Positions 14,543 through 24,660 of a DNA stretch of 64,000 nt are shown here, in pieces. Position 1 is the first letter of the stretch, and each line of letters starts with the position of its first letter. Under the pieces are notes generated by a model. That model was not told the origin of the DNA. It ran no database searches and saw only the letters and a program-made list of their open reading frames with translations. Source of the stretch: Haematococcus lacustris (Eukaryota > Chlorophyta > Chlorophyceae > Chlamydomonadales > Haematococcaceae); assembly GCA_030144725.1 (NCBI GenBank), contig JASKMD010000030.1:4108341-4172340 (forward strand), given 5' to 3'. The position numbers were made by a program, and so were the translations under genes.

Positions 14543-17500
14543 CTTGCCTGCCTGATGCCCCTCTCTTGCTAGCCCCCTGCCGGCTCCGCCGCTACCTGGT
14601 CACCTCCTGCCCGCTGGCCCTGTGCCCACTGCCCCCCCTGGCATCCACCACTCACTGGAAGAGGCCCAGCAGGTCATCCAGCAATGCCAGCAGCTCGTGG
14701 ACCACCAGCATGCACTGCAGTGACCGCCACACACCACACCACAGAGCGCGGTGGCAGGCAGGCTGGAGCCTTTGGCATGGACCCAAGCAGCTCATGGCAG
14801 CTGGACAGCAGACGATGAATACAGAATGAATATGGCGTTAAATACATTCTGTTGGCCATTCTGTTGGCCATTCTGTTGGCCACTCTGTTGGCCATTCTGT
14901 TGGCCATTCTCATGGACCCTAAGAGCTCATGGCAAATGCAGGGCAGACAGTGAGGCATGGTGATGGCCCCAGGCTGGATTAGCCTACAGATCAGGTCGAT
15001 AGGCAGCGTGCTGTCAAGTGTTGCCAATCTCCTTGAGGAGCCTGCTCCTGTCCCCCATGGCTGCCCTCATCCATTAGTCAAAACCATCACCACCACCGCC
15101 ACCCCCACCTCCACCACCATCATCAGAACATGGTTGTGCGCCCGTCAGCGTTGCTGCAACACACATACTCATCCCTCAGTGCCGTGCTTGCTTGCTCCCA
15201 CCTCTGCCATCATGGCCCATGCCAATGCAGCAAGCTAGGCCCAGCAACACATATGTTGTCCCGGCCCACCCCCAGGCCCCAGTGAGCCGCCACTGACCTG
15301 CCCGCTCTCAACCAGCATGGCCACGCCCTGCTTCACGCAGCAGCCCTGCGGCCCCCAAGGCCCGGCGTCCAGCGCTGGCAGCCGCACCGCCTGCTCCTGC
15401 GCCTGCTCCTGCCCCAGCACCGGGGGCAGCAGGGCACGCAGCCCAGCACCACCCCCCTCCTCCCCCTCACCCCCCGCCCCGGCCCCCCCAGGGTCAGGTG
15501 TCATGCGGCCAGGGGAGGGGGACAGAGCGGGGGAGGGGGCTTCAGGGAGGGGGGGAGGGGCGAGGCCGGGGGCGGTGGCGGTGACCTCTGCAGTGTCCCT
15601 GGCATAGGCGGCCAGGCAGAGCACGGCGGCGGCGCCCACGTCCCCGTTAGCGCTGAGGGTGAGGTCCAGCAGGCTGGACAAGCCGCGGTGCAGGGCCAGG
15701 GAGCGGCGCACGTGCACGTCGCGGCCAACCATGGTCCACAACGCCTCAGCAGCCAGCTGCGGGGTCAGGGGGGGTCAGGCAGGAGGGCCAGGCAGGGGGG
15801 CCAGGCAGGGGGTTCAGGCAGGGGGGATCAGGCAGGGGGGATCAGGCAGGGGGGATCAGGCAGGGGGTTCAGGCAGGGGGGCCAGGGTTTGAGGCAGGGA
15901 ATAGGCCGTCAGGGTGAAGCTGTGGCGTGTGTAGTCCAGGGGTTGTGACTATGATGGGTTTGCCTCGCTGCAGCGGTGAGCCGTGTGGCTGCATGGCCAT
16001 GAGGCCGTGAGGGCGGCTACGGAGGTAGGGGCCTAGGTGATGAGCTGGTGAGCAGCAGGAGCTGTGGACCAGGGGCAAGGCTTGTGAGCTCAGGGTGAGC
16101 ACAGGGCCCAGCACTGGGTCCGGGACAGGGCTAAGAGTCTAGGCCAGGGCACTTTGTGACCACGATGTCCAGGAGTCCAGGCGCCCAGGAGACTAAGGCA
16201 TTAAGGGTCAAGGCCAGGGCTTCCCCACCCACCCCTATCCACCCCCCCACACACACACACTAGCGCACTGCCCCACCCTCCCCCTCCGCACCTTTTGATG
16301 CACTGAGGGGTCGTCTTGAGGGGGGAGCTGCCACTCCTCCTCCTCCTCCTCCTCCCCCTCCTCCCCCTCCTCCTTCCCCAGCCGCTCCCCCCCCGCCCCC
16401 CCCGTCCCTGCCCTGGCCGGCGACCCCAGCGGCTCATCCGCCCCTGCAGCGGGCCCTGGGCCAGGCTCAGGGGTAGCAGCGGCAGGGAGGGGGGTGCCGG
16501 CAGCGGTGGCAGTGGCAGCAGGGCCCGGAGCTCCAGTCGCTGGAGGGGCAGGACCGGGGCTGGGGCCTGGGTGGGGGCTGCCTTGTGTGGAGCCACTGGG
16601 CGGGGCCAGGGCTGGGTCGGGTGAGGCAGGCCCAGGAGGGTGAGGGGCCGCAGGGGCCGAGGGCCGGGCGGGCGCAGGGCAGCGGGGTGGGGGCTGGGGG
16701 ATGGGGAAGTCCAGGGCTGCCAGCTCACTGAGGAAGGTGAGGGTGGGGGACACCTGGGGGGGGGGAGCAGCAGCAGGGGAGACCCAAGGCCATGTTGGTC
16801 AGGTGTGGTCCAGGCAGGGGTGGGTCAGGCTGGGTGCGCTGTGCTGGCCTGGAGCCTGGGGCTATGCTGTGGGGCATGAAGCACTAGCACTATGCCAGGC
16901 CGCAGGGGGTGAGGGCCTGCCGTCCAAATCTGGACATTTCCCTTTTACGTTTAGCCCTGCCATGCAGCTCCTCTCCCCCTGCTGCCCTCTCACCTTTAAG
17001 GCCTGGGCGCGTGCTGCTGCATCCACTGCCAGCACATTGAGGGCGCCTAGGCAGTCGTACACCACACGGTTGGCCACCTGCCCCAGCACCAGCAGCAACC
17101 AACACCAGCTCCAGCACCAGCTGCTGGGCAGGCAAGGGCTATCAGGCCCCCTCTGCATTGCTCCAGGTGCCCCGCCAGCTTGACCATTGAGGGAGGTGCT
17201 GCCCTGGGGCACCTGACCTTAAGAACCCTGGGGCACCTGACCCTACCGCCCGCTCCCTGGCCCTGGCCCTGTGGTGGCCGGGTTGACTAGGGATGCGGTG
17301 GTACCCCTCCTGCTCGGCCCCTACCTTACCTGCTGCTCTCCCCACCCCCACGAACCCTGGCCGGGTGCCTACCCAAAGGCCAGGCTAGATGCAGCAGGCA
17401 CTTTGGCACCCCTGGCCTATGCATCGTTACATCACTACATTTTTTATATGTAGATAATATCACAGCATTGTTATTATTTTCCTGCCGTATTCTATCCTAC

Positions 17501-20500
17501 ATGCTTGAACTGTGTGTCTGATGCAGCCTTACATCCTCGTCAGCCCGGGCCTACCTCTGGGGATGCGGGCAGCAGGAAGTCGGTGGGCAGCTTGACCAGG
17601 GACTTGGCGGCTCGGGACAGGCGCGGGGGGCTGCGGCTGCTCCACTGCGGGTTGCGTGACCGCACCGCCATCTGTGCACCAGCAGGGGCAGGCCGCATGT
17701 ACCAATGGGGCGGAGGGCGTCGGGATGCAAGGGAAGGGCGTCCGGATGCAGGGGCAGGGGAGGGGCCCCCAGCCCCCCTCACCAGCCCCCCTCATCAGCC
17801 CCCCTCACCAGCCCCCCTCACCAGCCCCCCTCACCAGCCCCCCTCATCAGCCCCCCTCACCAGCCCCACTCACCTGGCAGGCGGACACCAGGGCAGGCAG
17901 CACCTCCAACTGCAGGCGCCACGACATCAGGCCTGAGCTCAGCAAGGTGTGCGTGGCAGGTGCCCACAACCCCACAACTGCTCGACTCCTGGCTATTGGA
18001 AGGGGCTGCTGCTGACAGCGTAGTTGTTGCCTGTCTGCCTGCTCAATGCAACTGGCAGTAGAGGCTGGCTAGGCTGGCCTGGCTGGCTAGGCTGGCTAGG
18101 CTAGGCTGGCTAGGCCTGGCTAGGCCTGGCTAGGCGCTCAGGCTGGCCTGGCTGGGTGTGGGCCAGCAGGTCAGCCCACCTTGAGCAGCGCTGCCCGGGT
18201 GCTGCTGTAGGCGCTGAGGGACCACACTGCAGAGGCGGCCACCTCCTGGGGCAGCAGCAGGCCACACACCACACTCCCTGCTGCCATTGGCATCGGCCAC
18301 ACACCCCACTCCACCACCGCCCTCAGTCACCTCCAGCGCCATGGCTGATGGTGTCCTCCTCACCCACCCACCCACCCACCCACCCTTCACAAACGATACA
18401 CGAAGCACAGGAGAAATAAACGGGGAAAAAAGACGCTGCCCTTGGCGACAGGGGGGCATCACGGGAAGAGGGTAAACCCAGGAGTGACCCCTTGCTGCCC
18501 TCCCACTAGAACACCTCTCACAAGGACAAGGTTGCAGTCCTGACACTGATTTGACACCCTGACTGAAGTGGACACTGTTCAGACATTGTGGCACAATGTG
18601 GCTTGCCCACCACCCTTGCTTCCAGCACCCACCGCCACCCACCACCACCACCCATGGCCACCACCCATGGCCATCAGCACCCACCACCCACCCACCACCA
18701 CCCATGGCCATGGCGTGCAGTGGGGATGGTGGCCGATGCCAATGGCAGCATCGCTTTGTGGATGGCATCACTGACTGTTCCCTTACCCCTGCTATCACCC
18801 CCTCCTACCACCACCACCAGCTCAGTGGATGCTGCCACCACTGCTCTTCTCCATCTGCTACTATAGTGCCTGTGCAGCAGCAGCAGGGAGGCCTGTGCAG
18901 TGCCTGTGCAGCAGCAGCAGCAGGAGGCCCCCCTGACCAGCAGCCCCCTCACCATGACCTCAGGCATTCCGCTCTTCAGGGCGTCCACCAGGGCAGACAG
19001 CGCATCAGGGCTCAGCCGCAGGGCCTGGGAGCGGTTCGCAGCCAGCTCCGCCAAACCCTGACACCCGCCGTGCACACACACACACACACAGTCACACACA
19101 CAGTCACTCTGGCATTCATCCACTGCCTTTGAACCCATCAGGGGCAGCGGGCTGTGATGACGTCGCTATGGGCTCTGATGGCTTGTCTGCGGCTCAGGTG
19201 ATGGGGTTAAGGTCAGGGTTAGCCTAGGGTTACCCTAACCCTAACCCTGCGGCCCAGGTGACACCCAGTCCCATGATCCTTCAGCGCAGCTAAAGCACCA
19301 GTACTCAGAGAGTTGCCTAGTTCCGGTCACTTCTTTGCAGAAGCCGTCATGAAACGGGGGAGACAAAAGAACACGAGGTACGGGGTGGCCGGAATCAGGC
19401 AACTCTCTGTGTACCATCAACGCTAAAGACCCAACACGGGGGTTCGGCTGCCGGATGCTCATTGCTTCCCAATGCAGGGCTGGAGTCCTGTACCGCAGCT
19501 GCTGTTGTGTGCAAGGAGTGTGGCTTGTAGGACAGACTGGGCTGGCCCTGGCAGCCTGTGTTGGAGTTGGGATTAGAAGCCATGCGCTGTGGGTGTGCGG
19601 CACGGATTCGGTGTCGAGCCCTATCCGCACCTGCACGCCTTGCAGCATGATTTGGTTGCGTATGGGCAGCGGCACAGGCAGCTCGCGGTAAGCCGTGTAC
19701 GCTGCGTCGCCCTCCCCAGCAATGTAGGACTGAGTCAGGCTGTGCAGGGCAGGTGAGGGCAGGGGCAGAGCAGGGGAGGGCCAGCTGCACAGGGAGGCAG
19801 GCTGGGCCAGGCCAGGCCAACGTCAATCAGTGTGAGGCAGGGCAGCACACACAGCACCATGGCCACACCGGGGAACACACCACCACCACCACCACCACCA
19901 CCATACCACTACTACTACACTGCCACCACCACCACTGGGCTACACTGCCACTGCACTACCCACTGCGCTACCCAGGCTACACAAAGGCAGCTTCAGCCAG
20001 AGCAGCCTGCTGCCCAGGGTATCAGCCAAGGGACACCACTGAGACCCTGACCCTCCAGCCCCCAGGGCTGCATGAGCTCAGGGCTGAGTGACGCCCCCCT
20101 TACCCTGACCCAGGGCCTGGCACAGGGGCTTACCACCGCTCCCCTGCAGCTGCCCCTCTTCCTCCTCCTGAGCAGGCAGCCCCCCTCCCCCTGCTCCCCC
20201 CTTCCCCTGCTGCTGCTGCCCCCCTGCCCCGTGCTGCCCCCCCTGCACCTTGCTGCCCCCCTGCACCTTGCTGCCTCCCTGCCCCTTGTTGGCCCCAGCA
20301 TCACCTGCGAGGCACCCCGACCTTGGCCACCAGGCGGGCCAGGGCTAAGGAGTGGGTGGCGGCGCGGCCGCGGGCAATGCCGGCCCACCAGGCCCTCACA
20401 GCAGCCTCCCCGTCAATGGCTACCGCCACCCAGGGCTGCTGCTGCAACCCCAACACAACCACACACACACACACGCACCCACACGCAGTGCCAGCGTGAG

Positions 20501-22244
20501 TCAGAGCTGCAGCTTGTGTGAGTGGCACCACCTTACAGCCGTGGATGTGCGCAGCCCCAGTCCAGTAGTGAAGGCAAGCTTTGGCAACAACCTGGCAGTG
20601 CCTCTACTGGGTGCTGGGTGCTGCTGCTGCCTGCATCAGAGGAGCAGGCCCTTGCTGCCGCACTGCCTCTGACACACACGGCTGCACCCTACAGGCTGTC
20701 CCGGTTGAGGAGGCCGTAGCCAGGCAGGGGCATGCGGTCTCTGGCATTGCCCTCCCCGGCACCACACAGCCATAGTCCGGCTGCACAGTCTGAGACACGC
20801 GGCTGCGCTCACAGCTGTCACAGCCTCTGCCTCCCACACCCCGCAGCCATGCCGCTGGTGAGCTGCCCCCTGGCCCTGTGCTGCCCCAGCACTGCCACAC
20901 AGTCCCTGCCCCCTCTCCACCCGCTGCTCCTGCTGCCCCGCATCCTAGCTGCACTGCGCTGCTCCTGGGCTGCTGCTCAGAGCCGTGGCCACAGCCCGGA
21001 GGCTTGCTGTTGCCTGCCAGCAGCAGCGTGCCTCCTGCCTGCTTGAACACAAGCAGCAGACCCACAGCCTGCCTCACCGCCCCTGCTGCCAGCCCCCTGC
21101 CGGCTGTCAGAGCTGGGGCCAGACCTGGAGTGGGGCTGCGGCCCCTGACTCAAGGGCCCCTGACCCTGTGACCCCCGGTCCTGCTGCCCCCCGCCCTGTG
21201 CCTTACCCACCAGGGGCATGAGCAGGCGGTACACGTCAATGGCTGGGGGCACCTCCGCCAGGTCCAGGTTGTCCAGGGGGCAGCAGTCGTCATGCGGGTG
21301 ACTGAACAGGGCCAGGCTGTGGGAGGCAAAGGTGGTGGACACCTGGCAGGGGGCAGCGGGCAGGGGGCCAGCAGGCAGGGGCAGGGCCAGAGGGGATGGG
21401 GGCGTGCCATGCTCCATGCATGGAAGGTCTCTACTGGTGCCTATGCCTATGCCTTCTATCATCATCATCATTGTTATCAGCTGCTCGTCAGGGTGGGGTA
21501 GCTGCTCGTCAGGGTGGGGTGTTTGCACTCATGCCCATAGGTGCAAGCTCAAAATGGGTGGGGGGCTGCTGCTGAGGCTCTGCGGGGATCCACCTCGATG
21601 GTGCCGCCGCCAGTGCGCTCGTCCAGCATCTCATTGCGCTCCTCAGCCACCTGCAGCGCCACAGGTGTAGTGCTGTAGGTGTGAGTAGTGCAGTGCTGCC
21701 ACCTTGGCCTGTGCCTGCACCTCCCTGCACGGCTAGCCCCCTAGCCCACTAGCCTACACAAGCACCCCCTAGACACCTTCACTGGGGCACCTTGGCACAG
21801 TGCTGGCTGGCAGCTGCTGCATCACACCTCAGCCTGAGCCTTGCGCCAATATCAGGCCAGTGAGGAAGGCCAGGCTGGGTCGCTGAAACTGCATTTCAGG
21901 AACTGGCTGCATGGAAGCCTGCACCACGGCCCTGTCGCAGCCCCCTGGCGTCCGGCAGCACACTGGCGTGACCCTGGACCTGCTCAGCCCTGGTAGTGGT
22001 GGTGCTAAGGGCCCATCACCCTGGCTTCACGTTCTCATTGATGACTCCTCACCTGTGTCCACCTGTGCTCCTCTGGGCCCAGCAGCACGTCACTGATGGA
22101 GCGGTGCAGCTCTGTGAAGCTGGCCCCAACAGCCACCTCCAAGGAGCATACCTGCGGCATGCCCGAGGTATGGCTCCCACCCGAGGCCGAGCGAGCAAAG
22201 CAGCGCCCCAAGTATTGAAAGGCGGCGATGCAGTGCAGCATCAC
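54..22244 (-). CDS. Large multi-exon armadillo/HEAT-like repeat protein (one gene, possibly more)
   Basis: Not recognised as a named gene. Reading right to left, exons bounded by GT-AG sites and mostly chaining in matching phase are: 22053-22244, 21594-21650, 21207-21342, 20322-20441, 19631-19739, 18953-19057, 18180-18245, 17874-17932, 17555-17671, 16994-17077, 16292-16753, 15298-15756, 14656-14714, 14033-14330, 13376-13540, 12269-12887, 11828-11891, 11328-11396, 10842-11013, 10194-10309, 9503-9641, 9135-9285, 8211-8721, 7854-7931, about 7160-7252, 6854-6944, about 6386-6484, 4577-4738, 3918-4050, 3437-3530, 3077-3173, 1910-2020, 1405-1535, 1204-1229, 1003-1050, about 434-560 and 54-159. Segments such as ALWGLLNLSGY, AAAILANIHFHPDN and AASAVWSLSAYSS have the Ala/Leu helix pattern of ARM repeats, which usually form a protein-binding solenoid. 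Some junctions (around 9.6-10.2, 6.4, 2.9 and 0.5-1.0 kb) are unresolved. A stop at 434-436 may end the gene, in which case the 54-159 exon belongs to another one. Confidence 0.6.
1405..2020 (-). CDS. ARM-gene exons 1910-2020 and 1405-1535
   Basis: These two exons join in phase (AA plus G). They read DVGLMALWGLLNLSGYVPAQ, HGLYTLLRSVR, SADRLRSSTAAAILANIHFHPDNATTLYK: two consecutive ARM-like repeats. Two small exons follow in frame: a 26-nt exon at 1204-1229 (GQANFHRVQ) and 1003-1050 (LAHEQLASNMASLALD). Confidence 0.6.
4577..4738 (-). CDS. ARM-gene exon, 4.6-4.7 kb
   Basis: Fifty-four codons, phase 0 at both ends, acceptor CCGCAG and donor GTCAGC. The pattern CAELVRLGMADLLVATA...SSLVRVAGLYLQHLLDTPEHVLALGGLQQ has the leucine and small-residue spacing of ARM repeats. 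The Fanzor-like relic at 5.08-6.03 kb lies in the intron just upstream in the direction of transcription. Confidence 0.6.
5076..6031 (+). pseudogene. Degenerate Fanzor/TnpB-like nuclease copy (3' part)
   Basis: The first exon carries WDAVWGEYLHPKWAEQ and ends at 5277; a GT-AG intron (5278-5420) follows; then LEEEAASVSQQEWG and VVFFGNAG. The end has VVTVDEFRTSRVSS, a Cys pair region, RGLMRCPWL and WVDKDCNAALNLQRAGES. The D-x-D-x-N-A-A type motif is the RuvC-III signature of TnpB/Fanzor, the RNA-guided nuclease family of transposons. Damage is visible by comparison with the copy at 63.4 kb. About 80 bp is lost after the basic MKGKKRKG start. Two single bases are missing near 5504 and 5520. There is an in-frame TAG at 5731-5733 and a TGA at 5992-5994, where coding-like sequence continues to about 6030. 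The N-terminal and RuvC-I parts are absent. It lies antisense in an ARM-gene intron. Family assignment is inference from motifs. Confidence 0.55.
6955..7140 (+). repeat. Dispersed repeat, copy 1 (second copy 16760-16930)
   Basis: The stretch with 'gcagcagcaggggagaccca', 'ggtcaggtgtggtccaggca' and 'ctatgctgtggggcatgaag' recurs almost unchanged at 16760-16930 in the same orientation. Both copies lie in introns of the minus-strand ARM gene. No coding function is apparent. Confidence 0.7.
7741..7847. repeat. CCCTC/CCCTCCCT minisatellite
   Basis: Tandem pyrimidine-only repeat on the plus strand, purine-only on the minus strand. It sits just outside the donor of ARM-gene exon 7854-7931. Apparent ORFs through it are low-complexity artefacts. 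Confidence 0.85.
8211..8721 (-). CDS. ARM-gene exon, 8.2-8.7 kb
   Basis: An open 511-nt exon that joins 9135-9285 in matching phase. It reads KVVLHDARWVPLIQRWLRGG, then a Pro/Ser-rich linker, then a long amphipathic stretch ending AAAAKALVCQ before a GTGAGG donor. The middle resembles a disordered linker; the ends are helical. Function is not deducible beyond membership of the same large protein. Confidence 0.55.
8975..9090. repeat. Dispersed intronic repeat, copy 1 (second copy 13022-13135)
   Basis: Both copies share 'gccagctgagcagag', 'aggtgatgagcca' and a trailing run of gaccaggcca units. In the second copy the gaccaggcca motif is expanded into an irregular tandem array (to about 13260). 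Confidence 0.6.
11041..11120. repeat. CAG/CTG triplet run
   Basis: An interrupted CAG run in an ARM-gene intron, directly upstream (on the minus strand) of exon 10842-11013. Similar runs occur at 7388-7430, 23213-23246, 24490-24515, 24617-24659 and 63279-63303. Confidence 0.85.
12269..12887 (-). CDS. ARM-gene exon: Gln-rich coiled coil and disordered linker
   Basis: About 206 codons. It begins VDESLQQQMHVLQLQ, with heptad-like spacing and a run of Gln that suggests a coiled coil. A Pro/Ser-rich disordered part with several RQPSRQQS-type basic clusters follows, then a hydrophobic helix around SLFCVLASLAAVQGHALLL. It fits between its neighbours in phase: 13376-13540 (itself with a PPPPPP tract) and 11828-11891. 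Confidence 0.55.
13022..13260. repeat. Dispersed repeat copy 2 plus gaccaggcca array
   Basis: Homologous to 8975-9090 at its left end, then about 160 bp of imperfect 5- and 10-bp units (gacca/ggcca). Intronic. Confidence 0.65.
14505..14556. repeat. CTGC tetranucleotide microsatellite
   Basis: Eleven or more uninterrupted 4-bp units in an intron, with one cttg interruption near the end. Confidence 0.9.
14840..14912. repeat. 12-bp tandem repeat (ctgttggccatt)
   Basis: Five to six copies of a 12-bp unit with one c/t variant. It gives repeated W-P-F-C or M-A-N-R in translated frames; no evidence that it is coding. Confidence 0.85.
15298..15756 (-). CDS. ARM-gene exon: helical repeat followed by Pro/Gly linker
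   Basis: This 153-codon exon has phase 0 at both ends. It starts LAAEALWTMVGRD, continues with two ARM-like helices (SLALHRGLSSLLDL; VGAAAVLCLAAYARD), then a low-complexity linker rich in Pro, Gly and Glu, and ends in a helix near GVAMLVESGQ. It is the clearest view of the repeat-plus-linker architecture of this protein. The neighbouring exon 16292-16753 (154 codons) is similar: a short helix (TFLSELAALDF), then a long Pro/Ala-rich stretch and an acidic run of Glu. Confidence 0.6.
15760..15895. repeat. G-rich 14-bp minisatellite
   Basis: Repeats of ggcaggggggatca/ggcagggggttca, immediately outside ARM exon 15298-15756. Confidence 0.8.
16760..16930 (+). repeat. Dispersed repeat, copy 2 (first copy 6955-7140)
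   Basis: Direct-orientation partner of 6955-7140. A few substitutions and a short indel separate the two copies. It starts only a few bases outside the acceptor of exon 16292-16753, so it supplies part of that intron's polypyrimidine region on the minus strand. Confidence 0.7.
17771..17875. repeat. ccagcccccctca tandem repeat
   Basis: About eight imperfect 13-bp units directly beside the donor of exon 17874-17932. Confidence 0.8.
18062..18140. repeat. ggctggctaggct tandem repeat
   Basis: Imperfect short tandem units in an intron between exons 18180-18245 and 17874-17932. Confidence 0.75.
19205..19250. repeat. Interstitial telomere-like ggttag/ccctaa motifs
   Basis: A few ttaggg/ccctaa units in opposite orientations within 45 bp (gggttagcctagggttaccctaaccctaaccc). 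Too short and mixed to be a telomere; it may be a repair scar or chance. Confidence 0.5.
19302..19414. mobile_element. Small inverted-repeat element (MITE-like or hairpin)
   Basis: Arms of about 29 bp at 19302-19330 and 19385-19414 are inverted repeats with few mismatches, sharing cagagagttgcct and ttccgg. About 54 bp lies between them. The right-arm motif recurs near 25768-25796 (gtggccggaata..tcaact), so this is probably the end sequence of a dispersed element. No clear target duplication was found. Confidence 0.5.
22053..22244 (-). CDS. Likely first coding exon of the ARM-repeat gene
   Basis: This exon opens with a tandem Met start (MMLHCIAAFQYLG) and runs open for 64 codons to a GTGAGG donor, in phase 0. 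It is the most upstream minus-strand segment with coding character before the divergent pullulanase gene. An in-frame GTATGC inside it could serve as an alternative donor, but the next possible acceptor is only about 15 bases away, so I keep it as one exon. The start is inferred: an upstream untranslated or short coding exon is possible. Confidence 0.45.
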
Positions 22245-22677
22245 GCGTGGTCAGCGCAATGAAGTTGACTACTTTCAAACCTTTGGCGAAGCTCCTTCCC
22301 GCTTCACAAACACCCGCAGCCTCCTGACATCTGGCATCGCGTCGCATCTACGTGAAGAACATGGCAGAGCCGGACATGTCTGCTGTGTCGTGCATGGTTA
22401 CATTGCGCAGGTGGCATGCGTATTCAAAGGGAACCTAGCATGCCTCCGTAACTTCGATGATGTCGTCATGACACCAGCGGGCCTAAAGGTATCACCGCCG
22501 CACATGATGGAGCCGGGGGTTTAGCCACGGCAGAAGCGAGCCCCACGGTTTCAATAGATTGCTCTTCCAACGGCATTGCTTGCTAGCTGCCCCTCCTTCC
22601 CCCCATACAAGTACACAATTCACCTTACTGCTGCGGGCTATTGCGTCTATGAACTAGCCCCAACTTGCAATGCAGCC
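22245..22677. promoter_or_regulatory. Candidate bidirectional promoter region
   Basis: The interval separates the first exon of the minus-strand ARM gene from the pullulanase start. It has less GC bias and fewer repeats than its surroundings. An open plus-strand frame of 98 codons (22228-22524) lies here; it has no recognised similarity and is more likely chance or leader sequence. I see no convincing TATA box. The assignment rests only on the head-to-head arrangement. Confidence 0.35.
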
Positions 22678-23211
22678 ATGCATGTCCCTCGGCAACTTAG
22701 GCCAAGCGGCGTCTGCGCACGCGGCACCACGATGAAGCTGAGTGCAGTGACTGACTTTACATCGCGGACGCGCTGCGTTGCACAATTCACCCGCAATTCT
22801 CTTGCCCCACCCCCATCTCGTGCGCTGTCTGGCGATCGCCGTCGAGGCACTATCAAACACACTGGGCTGCTGGCTCCGCGCAACCCCATCCTGGGCTTCT
22901 CACAAACGCGCACGCCGGTGATCGCCGCAGCCAATGCCAGTGGCAGCGTTGCGGCTCATCCCACTATGGTCAGGGTGCGCTATGTACGCCGCGACCGCGT
23001 GTACTCGGTACGGCAGCTCAGCCGGGGTGGTCGGGGAGTCCCAGCCCTCGCCACCTCGCCACCCTGACCCGCGCTGTCGCCCTGCTGACGTGCTCCAGAC
23101 TCAACAGCTTCAATTCGTAAGGGGCATAAGGAACTGGCCACAGGGGGTTAGTACAACACCCACAGACAGAAGAAACATTAGCCACTGCCTTGCTGAGGCT
23201 GGGGCTGCTAC

Positions 23212-23244
<33 letters not shown>

Positions 23245-24612
23245 AGAGCTGGGGACTTCATGTGTGGGGCGATGTGGCAGAGCACACTGACTGGCAGCGC
23301 CCCCTGTCACCCCAGGGGTAAGCTGGCCTGGCCTGGCCTGGCTGCGGGGTAGGGCACACTCCATCCAGGCAGGCTGTGAGCTGCATGCGGGCTGCAGGTG
23401 TGACCCATCAGGTGTGACCCACAGCAGGGTGCTCAGGTGTGACTCACAGCAGGGCGCTGTCAGGGCGACAAGCGAACATGTGCTGTCGCTCCCCTGCATA
23501 CTGTTTTCCACAGCGCCTGCATGGGTGCTTTGCATGGGTGCTTGCATGGGTGCTTGCACACCTGCTCTCCCAGGGAAGATGTTGCAAGCCACTGAGAGGG
23601 TGCCAGTGCAAGGCCCCTGGATGGGCCAGCCAAGCTGGACCAGGAAAGCCAGCCTGGCTCAGTGTCTGCATATAGCTAGGCAGGCAGCCAGCCAGGCAGG
23701 CAGCCAGGCGGCCATCCAGGCAGACCAGCAGGCAGGGGTCAGCTAGAGGTGCTTGAGGTGTGGCTGGGCGTGGGAGCAGGCTGGACGCCGAGGGCGTGTA
23801 CTGGGAGGTGAAGCTGCGGCCGGGGGCGCGCAAGCTGGGCCTGCTGGTGCACTGCGGCGACACCAAGAGCGCTGGTGGGGCTGGGGGGGCAGGGGGCAGG
23901 GGGTTAAGGGGGGTAAGGGGGGGCAGGGGGCAGGGGGGGGCACCACGGTGTGTGGGTGGGCAGCAAGGCGCCAGGTGGGCATGAACCTCACTCCATGCAC
24001 CCCACCCTGGTCACACTTAAATCTCACGTGCTGCCCCGCCCCTGCTGCCCCTGCTGCCCCCTGTTGTGCGTAGTAGTGCCATGTCCCCCCTGCTGCCTGG
24101 CCTGCAGGCGCTGAGCTGCAGGTCAGTGAGCTGGTTGAGGGCAGTGAGGTGTGGCTGGCAGGGGACCAGCAGCAGGCCTTTGTGGGCGCCAAGCCGGACC
24201 TCAGCAGACTGCCGGTGGGCAGCGTCAACAAGTCAGCCGCGGTCTGGTGAGCTAACCCCCACCTCTCCACCCCAAACCCTACCCTCACACCCCACCCTTA
24301 CCCTCACACCCCACCCTTACCCTCACACCCCACCCTTACCCTCACACCCCACCCTTACCCTCACACCCCACCCTTACCCTCACACCCCACCCTTACCCTC
24401 ACACCCCACCCTTACCCTCACACCCCACCCTTACCCTCACACCCCACCCTTACCCTCACACCCCACCCTTACCCCCCAGCACGCTCAAGAGCAGCAGCAG
24501 CAGCAGCAGCGGGGCAGCAGTTGGGGCAACAGCAGTAGCGCCTGTAGCATCAGCAGCGCCTGCAGCAGCTGCAGTAAAGGTAGTGGCGGCAGCAGTCAAC
24601 GGCGAGGCGGCA

Positions 24613-24660
<48 letters not shown>

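Noticed and set aside
19205..19250. Telomere or chromosome end
   Set aside because: Only a few units, in both orientations, embedded in gene sequence; the same holds for 55880-55950, 40943-40960 and 43267-43290.
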